Positions 14,825 through 20,484 of a stretch of DNA of 20,484 bases are shown here, piece by piece. How positions within the stretch are numbered: position 1 is the first letter of the stretch; every line of letters starts with the position of its first letter. The notes under the pieces were generated by a model. That model made no database searches. It was not told the origin of the DNA and saw only the letters and a list, made by a program, of their open reading frames with translations. The position numbers were made by a program, and so were the translations under genes. Source of the DNA: Clostridia bacterium (GTDB lineage: Bacteria; Bacillota; Clostridia; Christensenellales; UBA1242); assembly GCA_900766395.1 (NCBI GenBank), contig CAAFWB010000126.1:1-20484 (forward strand). The letters are read 5' to 3'.

Positions 14825-15970
14825 ATGAAAACTGATTTAAATATTGATGAACTTGGTGTTTATGAACTCAGAGAACTCGCAAGAAAATTGGGGGTTAAGA
14901 GTCCAACAACAAAAAAAATTGGACAACTAAAAGAAGAAATAAAACTGATTCAAAACGGACAAATGAAAGGGGTTAACACAAACAAAATTGGCAGACCTCC
15001 AAAATCAATGTCGCGTCAAACAGGTGATATTTCGGCATATTTTATTCCACAAGATATTGCTTCAATGATTCGAGAGAAAAACCAAAGTTTTAGCGAAGAA
15101 GAATTGAATCTCAAAAAGTTGATATTCAGGGCAAATGTTCAATCTGGTGATGGGGAATTTGCAAACGGATATTTGCGAAAAACAGATGCGAACCACTTTT
15201 ATTTTTGGTCGCAAACACAAAATTGTTTCAGCAAAGAAATGTTGGTCTATATAACTGACGCCTTTGCCGAAGAATATTCTCTTCGGGTTGGCGATTTTGT
15301 TCAAGCAAAAATTGAGGTTTATGAAGAAAATAACTACGCGATTGCAAACAAAATCATTCGCGTGAACGGCGAACAATATGAGGCGGGAAAAAGAATTGAG
15401 CCCGCAGATCTATCAAAAGCAATCTATCCAGATGTGCCAATGGATGTTTTGTTTGGCGAAAAAATGAACAGAGGTGGGCGTGCTATTGCGGTATACGACA
15501 ACAGAGCGCAAATGACAACGCTCATGAGTTATGCACAAAATCAAGCAGAAAATGGTTTCCGAGTTTTGCTTTGTGGTTGCGACGTCCCACCGGAACTTTT
15601 TGCATATGTTGAAAATCCAAACGTTGAGCTTTTTATTTCAAGATTTGGAGATGGCTTGCAAGTATCATACAACACAATAATCAACGCAATAAATCATGCA
15701 AAATCACTTGCTTGTGACCACAAAGATGTCATTGTTGTTGTCTATGACACAATCGGTGTTTTGGAAACAATGAAAATGTATTTTGAATCCGTTGGACAAC
15801 ATCAAGTTAATGGCGTGCAACTAACAAAATCAATTTTTGGTTTGGGCGGAAATTTTGGAGGCGTTTCTTCAATTTCGATCATTGCGTGTTTGTTGAAAAA
15901 CGAATACAATGATGATTTTGTTCAAAAAGAACTCAGCAAGGTTTCATCTTGCGTCGTTGGCAACTACTAA
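14825..15970 (+). CDS. Rho-like protein without a functional P-loop (pseudo-Rho)
   Basis: A 381-residue protein that can be aligned along transcription terminator Rho. Residues 8-40 match the Rho N-terminal helical domain (ELGVYELRELARKLGV). Residues 108-182 match the RNA-binding cold-shock-like domain (GYLRKTDANHFYF, LVYITDAFAEEYSLRVGDFV, KIIRVNG). Residues 200-380 match the ATPase core: YPDVPMDVLF, HKDVIVVVYD, KSIFGLGGN, SISIIACLL. However, the GxxPKAGKT P-loop is replaced by AVYDNRAQM (222-230), the DERPEE block with the catalytic glutamate is GCDVPPE, and the protein stops at GNY, before the arginine-finger segment. It should not hydrolyse ATP. Retained RNA-binding features suggest an RNA-binding or Rho-modulating role (inference). 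The ribosome binding site is weak (AAGAAG). Confidence 0.82.
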   Translation: MKTDLNIDELGVYELRELARKLGVKSPTTKKIGQLKEEIKLIQNGQMKGVNTNKIGRPPKSMSRQTGDISAYFIPQDIASMIREKNQSFSEEELNLKKLIFRANVQSGDGEFANGYLRKTDANHFYFWSQTQNCFSKEMLVYITDAFAEEYSLRVGDFVQAKIEVYEENNYAIANKIIRVNGEQYEAGKRIEPADLSKAIYPDVPMDVLFGEKMNRGGRAIAVYDNRAQMTTLMSYAQNQAENGFRVLLCGCDVPPELFAYVENPNVELFISRFGDGLQVSYNTIINAINHAKSLACDHKDVIVVVYDTIGVLETMKMYFESVGQHQVNGVQLTKSIFGLGGNFGGVSSISIIACLLKNEYNDDFVQKELSKVSSCVVGNY

Positions 15971-15984
15971 ATTATGTTAATTAA

Positions 15985-16013
15985 TTGACTTATTATTTAT
16001 TTATACTTAAAAT
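15985..16013 (+). promoter_or_regulatory. Promoter of the lipoprotein gene
   Basis: TTGACT at 15985-15990, a 17-bp spacer and TAAAAT at 16008-16013. It lies in the 90-base gap after the Rho-like gene and leaves a leader of about 40 bases. Confidence 0.65.
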
Positions 16014-16047
16014 AATGTTTATGTTTTTTAAGTAAGTTAATACTTAC
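16005..16047. promoter_or_regulatory. Two overlapping inverted repeats in the lipoprotein leader
   Basis: ACTTAAAA (16005-16012) is inverted as TTTTAAGT (16026-16033), and GTAAGT (16032-16037) is inverted as ACTTAC (16042-16047). They overlap the -10 and the transcription start and share one arm region, so they could form alternative structures or operators. Confidence 0.4.
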
Positions 16048-16060
16048 AAATGGAGAGAAA

Positions 16061-17380
16061 ATGAAAAAGTTTATACCAGCTTTGGTTATGATGCTTTTTG
16101 CAACAATCGCACTTTTTGCAGGTTGCGCATCAAAAACACCAACACCAAGTTCAAGTGACCCAGTTTATGGCAATGGCGGACTTTCTGTCATCAAAGGTGA
16201 CTACATCTATTATGTTAATGGCTATGAAAGCAACGAAACAACAAAATCAAGCCACGCAAACAAAGAAGGCCAAGTCAAAGTTTCTTCAATTTATATGGCA
16301 AAAATTCAAAATGGAAAGCTTAGTGAAAAAAAAGAACTTGTTTCAAAAGTGGGCGGTTTTGAATATTCAGACCTTTATGTCTTTGGCGACAAACTATATT
16401 TCTTGACACCAAACACAAAGAAAGATGACACAGGAGAAATCAGAAGTGATATCATCACACTTTGCTCGGTGCAACTCGATGGCTCACGCCTCACTGAAAT
16501 ATTCACACCAACGCAATATTCTTCTGGCGCATTTTCAATGAAAGAAGTTAACGGAAAAGTTTATGCTTTTGTTTATGATGGCACGACACTTTCTCAAATT
16601 GAACTCGACAACAAAAACAAAGTTACTCAAATTTCCGCAGATGTCACAAGTTTTGCAACTTCACGCGACAAAACTTGCTACTCAGAAAGTGCTCAAAAAA
16701 CACTTGACCAAAGCCTTGATGGATATTTGTTCTATTCTCGTTCAAGAAATGAACAAGAAGGGAAAAATGAAGGTGTTGGCGGAAACATTTTGGAAAGATA
16801 TAACATTGCTACTGGCGAAAAAACAATTCTTTCTTCAAACATAAACACAACAACAAAAGTGACAAATGTTGAAGGTGGAAGACTTTTCTATACAAAAGGC
16901 GATTCATATTATTCAATGAACAGCAGCTTCTCAAGCGAACTTCGTCACACATATGTGGCTGTTGATGGCTTTACGCCACTTGGGAAGGGTGAGAATGGTG
17001 AAGAACTCGGAATTGTTATTAAATATAATTCAAAATTATATCTTCAAAAACTCACAGATTCAGTTATTCCATCAGTTGCATTCTCTGAGGATAATGTGGA
17101 TATCATTGCAGTTGACCAAGATTTGATTATTGTGAAAGACTCAAATTCAAAAATACTTTCAATTTCATCAAAAGATAAATCAACAATCACAATGTTTGAA
17201 CCAGCAGACGAGCAAAAACTTGGCGACAAATTTGATTTTGATGGAAGATATTTGACCTTGGTTGGAAGCGTCAAAGATTATAATTCAAACTATTCTTATA
17301 TTGTTGACACATTTGGTGCTGCAGGTGGTCAAACATCGGCAACACAAATTGGAACTGTGGTTGACTCAGACAAAAAATAA
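16061..17380 (+). CDS. Secreted lipoprotein, beta-propeller-like
   Basis: A 439-residue protein with a lipoprotein signal peptide: MKK, a hydrophobic core, and LFAGC with the lipidated cysteine at C22, followed by a Ser/Thr/Pro linker. Phe at the -3 position is unusual but tolerated. The mature part is built of repeated short strands with aromatic pairs (GDYIYYVNGY, DKLYFLTPN, GKVYAFVYDG, GRLFYTKGDSYY, YNSKLYLQKL), a pattern of beta-propeller-type surface lipoproteins such as DUF5050-like proteins; the exact family is not certain. No transporter genes lie near. GGAGAG precedes the ATG by 5 bases. It has its own promoter and terminator and so is a single-gene unit. Confidence 0.85.
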   Translation: MKKFIPALVMMLFATIALFAGCASKTPTPSSSDPVYGNGGLSVIKGDYIYYVNGYESNETTKSSHANKEGQVKVSSIYMAKIQNGKLSEKKELVSKVGGFEYSDLYVFGDKLYFLTPNTKKDDTGEIRSDIITLCSVQLDGSRLTEIFTPTQYSSGAFSMKEVNGKVYAFVYDGTTLSQIELDNKNKVTQISADVTSFATSRDKTCYSESAQKTLDQSLDGYLFYSRSRNEQEGKNEGVGGNILERYNIATGEKTILSSNINTTTKVTNVEGGRLFYTKGDSYYSMNSSFSSELRHTYVAVDGFTPLGKGENGEELGIVIKYNSKLYLQKLTDSVIPSVAFSEDNVDIIAVDQDLIIVKDSNSKILSISSKDKSTITMFEPADEQKLGDKFDFDGRYLTLVGSVKDYNSNYSYIVDTFGAAGGQTSATQIGTVVDSDKK

Positions 17381-17384
17381 TATG

Positions 17385-17418
17385 AAAAAACAACTCAATC
17401 AAATTGAGTTGTTTTTTT
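17385..17418 (+). terminator. Intrinsic terminator of the lipoprotein gene
   Basis: CAACTCAAT (17391-17399) pairs with ATTGAGTTG (17403-17411) around a 3-base loop, flanked by A6 on the left and T7 on the right. It lies 4 bases beyond the stop codon. Confidence 0.92.
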
Positions 17419-17527
17419 GTGATAGCTTTGAGGGTTTTTCTTCTTATGATTCAAGACCTTGTTTTGTAAGTAAAAAATTCTTTTTTTTATTTTAAATTAT
17501 CGTGTTTTATTTCAATTTATAAATATA

Positions 17528-17557
17528 TTCGACATTGTTCTACATATATCTTCGACT
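17528..17557 (+). promoter_or_regulatory. Two 0A-box-like sites upstream of spo0A
   Basis: TTCGACA at 17528-17534 is the exact complement of the 0A box TGTCGAA, and TTCGACT at 17551-17557 differs by one base. They are spaced 23 bp apart in a non-coding, AT-rich region, about 100-125 bp before the spo0A start. Spo0A autoregulation is known in Bacillus. The heptamer also occurs by chance in coding sequence of this window (for example near 2778, 8662 and 9410), which limits its weight. Confidence 0.5.
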
Positions 17558-17652
17558 TTTGGCAAAAGAGGAGAAAATTTAACATGCGATTTTATATTTT
17601 TTGGCACAAATTCGTGTTATTCTTTCCTCGTAGCAAAATCATGGAGGAAAAA

Positions 17653-18417
17653 ATGGAAACAAAAAAACAGAAAGTAAAAATTTTGATAGCGGACGCAAGC
17701 GAAGAATCGAGAAATGAACTCGTGAATTATTTTTCAAAATCAGATAGGTTTGAAATTGTTGGGGCGTCAAGTGATGGACAAGAAGTTTTGGACACGATTC
17801 TCAACAATTCAGTTGATGTTGTTGTTATGGATGTTGTTCTCACTGGAATTGACGGCTTTGAAGTTTTGGAAGAGGCAAAGAAGCATCCAAACATTTCATC
17901 AAAATTCATCATTGAGTCAAATCTCACTCATGACGGCTTTGTGACAAAAGCAACAATGCTTGGAGCAAATTATTTTATTGCAAAACCAATCAACTGCTCG
18001 GTTGTTGAAAAAAGAGTTCTTGAACTTGTTGAGAATAAAGCACCAAGCAACATCAGCAAGATGGGCAGTCGTCAACTTGAAGAAAAGATATCAAACATAT
18101 TTATTACTGTTGGTATTCCTGCGCATATAAAAGGTTATCAATTTTTGAGAGAGGCAATCAAACTTGCGATTGATAGCCCAGAGATAATCAACTCAATCAC
18201 GAAAAAGCTCTATCCAACAATTGCTGACAAATATTCAACATCATCAAGCAAGGTTGAACGCGCAATCAGACACGCGATTGAAGTTGCTTGGAACAGAGGA
18301 AAGATTGAAAACATCAATTCAATATTTGGTCTAAAAGTATACAATTCAAACGAAAAACCAACCAACGGTGAATTCATTGCACTTGTTGCGGACAAAATGT
18401 TGATTGAGGGTGCGTAG
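17653..18417 (+). CDS. spo0A: Stage 0 sporulation response regulator Spo0A
   Basis: Master transcription factor for entry into sporulation. The 254-residue protein has a receiver domain (residues 8-126) with phosphoacceptor D60, S89 and K111, and the Spo0A DNA-binding domain (about 146-252), with near-identical blocks such as VGIPAHIKGYQFLREAI, SITKKLYPTIA, SSKVERAIRHAIEVAW and KPTNGEFIALVADK. The acidic pair usually DD is D14-A15 here. ATG 17653 is preferred because GGAGG (17643-17647) lies 5 bases before it. The frame is open back to ATG 17584, which also has AGAGGAG 10 bases upstream; that would add a 23-residue hydrophobic-basic extension. 0A-box-like sites lie upstream. Confidence 0.96.
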   Translation: METKKQKVKILIADASEESRNELVNYFSKSDRFEIVGASSDGQEVLDTILNNSVDVVVMDVVLTGIDGFEVLEEAKKHPNISSKFIIESNLTHDGFVTKATMLGANYFIAKPINCSVVEKRVLELVENKAPSNISKMGSRQLEEKISNIFITVGIPAHIKGYQFLREAIKLAIDSPEIINSITKKLYPTIADKYSTSSSKVERAIRHAIEVAWNRGKIENINSIFGLKVYNSNEKPTNGEFIALVADKMLIEGA

Positions 18418-18453
18418 AGAAAAAATTGAATTGTTTTGTTGCTTGAAAAAATC

Positions 18454-18481
18454 AAAAAAAAATTTGCCAAAAAAATTTTTT
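18454..18481 (+). terminator. Weak AU-only terminator-like hairpin after spo0A
   Basis: AAAAAATTT (18457-18465) pairs with AAATTTTTT (18473-18481) around a 7-base loop. The stem has no G-C pair, so it would be weak; it lies about 40 bases after the spo0A stop. Confidence 0.3.
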
Positions 18482-18499
18482 ATAACATATTAAAAATAG

Positions 18500-18528
18500 T
18501 TGCATATTATATTTAAAATTGATATTAT
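18500..18528 (+). promoter_or_regulatory. Possible promoter of the zinc-ribbon acidic protein gene
   Basis: TTGCAT at 18500-18505, a 17-bp spacer and TATTAT at 18523-18528, about 50 bases before the ATG at 18579. The -35 match is only partial, in very AT-rich DNA. Confidence 0.4.
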
Positions 18529-18578
18529 CTCAACATAAAAACCATTATAAATATAAAACCATTTTTAAAGAGGTGTTT

Positions 18579-19100
18579 ATGGCAACAAAACCAGTTTATA
18601 TCAGATGTCCAAGATGTGAACTCAACTATATCAAAAAAGGTGAAAAGCTCTGTTCAGTTTGCAAGAGTGAACTTGATGGAACAAGCGAACTTGACGAACT
18701 TGACCTTGAATATTGCCCAGTTTGCAAAACAAACTACATTCAACCAGACGAAATCATGTGTGCAACTTGCGCAAAAGAGCGTTCACTCGACACCAACTTC
18801 CAAGGTGACGAATACGAGAACGACGAGTGGGACGAATATATCAACGCAAAAGACACCGATGGATATGAAGAGGACGATGACGATGACCTCACACAAGTCC
18901 ACGATGCTGACGATGATGACGACCTCATGACATCAGACGACCTTCCTTTGGAACTTGAAGGCGACTTTGATGAAGAAAGTGACGATGATGATGAGGATTC
19001 CGAAGAAGATGGCGAAGACGAAGATTTGGACTTTGATGAAGAAGACGACCTCGATGATGACGACGATGACGAAGATGGCGATGACGATATTGATGAATAA
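18579..19100 (+). CDS. Tandem zinc-ribbon protein with poly-acidic tail
   Basis: A 173-residue protein of unrecognised family. Two duplicated zinc ribbons have identical spacing, CX2C-X11-CX2C: C10, C13, C25, C28 and C46, C49, C61, C64. The two copies resemble each other (CPxCxxNYIxxxExxCxxC), so an internal duplication is evident. From about residue 75 the chain becomes acidic, and the last 70 residues are almost only Asp and Glu. Acidic tails of this type occur in the RNA polymerase delta subunit RpoE and in DNA-mimic or histone-chaperone-like proteins; an RNA polymerase or nucleic-acid-related role is inferred. ATG 18579 is chosen because AAAGAGGTG precedes it; the TTG at 18519 lies in the promoter region. 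It ends in a clear terminator. Confidence 0.85.
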   Translation: MATKPVYIRCPRCELNYIKKGEKLCSVCKSELDGTSELDELDLEYCPVCKTNYIQPDEIMCATCAKERSLDTNFQGDEYENDEWDEYINAKDTDGYEEDDDDDLTQVHDADDDDDLMTSDDLPLELEGDFDEESDDDDEDSEEDGEDEDLDFDEEDDLDDDDDDEDGDDDIDE

Positions 19101-19125
19101 AAAATCCCCGAAAGGGATTTTTTTT
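19101..19125 (+). terminator. Intrinsic terminator after the zinc-ribbon gene
   Basis: AAATCCC (19102-19108) pairs with GGGATTT (19114-19120), loop CGAAA, followed by more T residues to 19125. It starts right after the TAA stop. Confidence 0.92.
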
Positions 19126-19126
19126 A

Positions 19127-19155
19127 TTGTTATGAATTAAGTCTATTAATATATT
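19127..19155 (+). promoter_or_regulatory. Promoter of veg
   Basis: TTGTTA at 19127-19132, a 17-bp spacer and TATATT at 19150-19155. It overlaps the end of the previous terminator and leaves a leader of about 40 bases that is almost entirely taken up by the hairpin at 19163-19196. Confidence 0.6.
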
Positions 19156-19162
19156 AGGTTTA

Positions 19163-19196
19163 ACCTTCAACCTTTTTGGCAAAAATTGGTTGAGGT
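19163..19196 (+). promoter_or_regulatory. Leader hairpin that covers the veg ribosome binding site
   Basis: Three stem blocks stack: ACCT (19163-19166) with AGGT (19193-19196), CAACC (19168-19172) with GGTTG (19188-19192), and TTTTT (19173-19177) with AAAAA (19181-19185) around a GGC loop, with a 1-base and a 2-base bulge. The GAGGT of the Shine-Dalgarno sequence is part of the stem. Confidence 0.6.
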
Positions 19197-19201
19197 GAAA
19201 A

Positions 19202-19441
19202 ATGAAAAAAACTTTGTTATCACTTTCAGAAGTGAAAGACCAAATTCTTGCGCTCAAAGGAGAGAATGTAAAACTAACAATTAATCGTGGAAGAAAAAAG
19301 ATTGAAAAAATGATGGCGACTATTGATTCGTGTTATCCAAGCGTATTCACAGTCAAGACCGAAGAAACAGAAACAGGGAACACACAAACTTTCTCATATT
19401 CAGATATTTTGTGTGGCGATGTGAAAGTTTCAACAAAATAA
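19202..19441 (+). CDS. veg: Veg family protein
   Basis: A 79-residue protein matching Bacillus Veg, a small abundant protein linked to biofilm control and expressed from a very strong promoter in B. subtilis. Shared features are the N-terminal helix (LSEVKDQILALKGENVKL), the basic centre (NRGRKKIEKMMATI), the diagnostic CYPSVFTVK and the SYSDIL block. The biochemical function of the family is not settled. GAGGTG precedes the ATG by 4 bases but sits inside the leader hairpin. It is followed closely by a SPOCS-domain gene, a neighbour order seen in Clostridia. Confidence 0.93.
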   Translation: MKKTLLSLSEVKDQILALKGENVKLTINRGRKKIEKMMATIDSCYPSVFTVKTEETETGNTQTFSYSDILCGDVKVSTK

Positions 19442-19467
19442 TTTTTTTATTTTTGGTTCTAAAAACA

Positions 19468-19518
19468 AAAAGTCCTCTATACATTATTACAAAGTCAAAT
19501 GTGTGGAGGATTTTTATT
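19468..19518 (+). promoter_or_regulatory. 18-bp hairpin holding the ribosome binding site of the SPOCS gene
   Basis: Bases 19468-19485 pair continuously with 19498-19515 (18 pairs, three of them G-T wobbles) around a 12-base loop, followed by ATT and the GTG start. The right arm contains GGAGGA (19505-19510), the Shine-Dalgarno of the next gene. With A residues on the left and TTTTTATT on the right it also looks like the terminator of veg. Confidence 0.65.
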
Positions 19519-20484
19519 GTGGCAAAGTCAAACCAAAAAATTTTAGTCGTAAACAAAAGAATGCTTGGCAGTATGCAAAATAACATTGAGTGCAAGGTTG
19601 CATCGGCAGACCAAAAGGTTATGGGACTTTTGTTGTCGTCGGCAAAAGTCGAAGTAACGAGTTGTGAGCCGCTTCAAAAAGAAGCGAATGTTTCTGGCAA
19701 AATCGTCATTGACATTCTTTATAAAACCGAAAATGACGAAATTGATTCAACATCAAGTGCTTTTGCTTTTTCGAGCAAAGTTGAGGGGGATTTTGAGCCA
19801 AATCTCGGAGTTGTGGCAACTGCTGAAATTGTTGACTATTCTGTTGACGGCGTCAGCGAAGACGAGGTTAGATTTGTTGTCACGACAGAGGTTCGTGTTC
19901 TTGGATATCCTCAAACTGAATTCGAAGTTGCTGGGGCTGATGAAGACTTATGTGTCAAGATGTCGGAAAACCACGCCACAAGACTAACAAAATCCTCAAA
20001 TCAAAAACTCAGTGACACACTATCTTTTGATATAAAAGACAAAGTTAAAAAAGTTCTCAGAGTTGATGTTCAAACAATCTGCAAAGATGCTCAAGCGGGG
20101 AATGGTTATGTGACACTCAATGGCGAAGATATTGTTGACATTCTCTATGTTGAAGATGATGTTGAACCAAAACTAAAAAGTGTTTCATTTGTTCATCCAT
20201 TTGGCGAAGAACTCGAAGTTGGTGGTGTCACAAAAGACAGCCTCATTGACCAGTTTGTTTCAGTGAAATATGACTCATTATCAAACACGCTTGAACAAGG
20301 CGAAGACGGTGCAAAAATCAACATAAATCGTGAGGCAAATGTTCAAATCTTTGCTTTCGAAAAATTTGATTTTGAATCAATCGAAGATGTTTATTCTTTG
20401 AGCCACACAACACTTGTTTCAACAAACTCATACGACTATCTTGCACCACAAAAACAAATGTATTTCCAAAATAAAATTGATGGC
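19519..20484 (+). CDS. SPOCS/DUF3794-domain spore protein, SipL-like (partial, runs off the end)
   Basis: The frame from GTG 19519 stays open for 322 codons to the window edge. It contains repeats of the SPOCS (DUF3794) type, a strand-rich domain of clostridial spore-morphogenesis proteins: the pattern V-x-S-CEPLQKEANVSGKIVIDILYKTENDE is followed by an FSSKVE strand, and a second copy reads VLRVDVQT...GEDIVDILYVEDD with FVHPFGEEL; a third begins near the end (EANVQIFAFEKF). C. difficile SipL combines such domains with a C-terminal LysM, which would lie outside this window. GGAGGA lies 8 bases before the GTG and inside a long hairpin. It lacks a signal peptide, consistent with action in the mother-cell cytoplasm at the forespore surface (inference). 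Confidence 0.83.
   Translation, partial: MAKSNQKILVVNKRMLGSMQNNIECKVASADQKVMGLLLSSAKVEVTSCEPLQKEANVSGKIVIDILYKTENDEIDSTSSAFAFSSKVEGDFEPNLGVVATAEIVDYSVDGVSEDEVRFVVTTEVRVLGYPQTEFEVAGADEDLCVKMSENHATRLTKSSNQKLSDTLSFDIKDKVKKVLRVDVQTICKDAQAGNGYVTLNGEDIVDILYVEDDVEPKLKSVSFVHPFGEELEVGGVTKDSLIDQFVSVKYDSLSNTLEQGEDGAKININREANVQIFAFEKFDFESIEDVYSLSHTTLVSTNSYDYLAPQKQMYFQNKIDG

Noticed and set aside
18925..19257. His/Arg-rich minus-strand frame opposite the acidic tail
   Set aside because: It is the complement of the GAT/GAC/GAA codons of the poly-acidic tail and runs through a terminator and the veg promoter.

Overview
The window is about 20.5 kb of AT-rich DNA from a Gram-positive, endospore-lineage bacterium, most likely an uncultured member of the Clostridia. 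The evidence is Spo0A, a GPR-type spore protease, Veg, a SPOCS/DUF3794 spore protein, WhiA, consensus AGGAGG ribosome binding sites and the Clostridia-typical order uvrC-murB-PHP-(...)-whiA-dnaE-pfkA. The genetic code is standard: TAA, TAG and TGA all act as stops. No tRNA, rRNA, insertion sequence or CRISPR array is visible.

Layout. Positions 1-1427 hold the tail of an upstream gene, holA (DNA polymerase III delta) and convergent rpsT (S20), separated by a GC-rich palindromic patch. Positions 1530-3041 hold a compact GPR-like protease and murI. Positions 3046-3729 hold a tiny hydrophobic Cys-rich peptide gene divergent from an ArsR-type regulator, with a 19-bp palindrome next to the peptide gene. 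Positions 3793-5642 encode what is almost certainly one membrane-anchored surface protein, split by a -1 frame change exactly at an A-AAA-AAG slippery heptamer followed by a stop codon; a long Pro-Thr-Pro-Asp linker follows its membrane segment. A strong terminator closes it.

Positions 5725-14774 form a compact, probably co-transcribed cluster for DNA repair, cell wall and growth: uvrC, murB, a PHP-domain hydrolase, whiA, dnaE and pfkA. The rapZ and mgfK/yvcK genes that commonly sit before whiA in Firmicutes are absent here. pfkA is followed, where pyk might be expected, by a Rho-like protein that aligns along the Rho fold but has lost the P-loop, the catalytic glutamate and the C-terminal arginine-finger region: a candidate ATPase-dead pseudo-Rho. 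A secreted lipoprotein follows, with its own promoter and terminator.

Positions 17500-20484 are a sporulation and regulation region: spo0A with two 0A-box-like sites upstream, a protein with two tandem zinc ribbons and a poly-Asp/Glu tail, veg, and the start of a SPOCS-domain protein that runs off the end. The ribosome binding sites of veg and of the SPOCS gene both lie inside long predicted hairpins. murI and uvrC have no Shine-Dalgarno sequence and instead carry TATAAT 5-6 bases before a GTG start, which suggests leaderless mRNAs.

The items most worth follow-up are the slippery-site surface protein, the pseudo-Rho, the paired RBS-sequestering hairpins and the leaderless GTG genes. All assignments come from reading the sequence; no database search was run.
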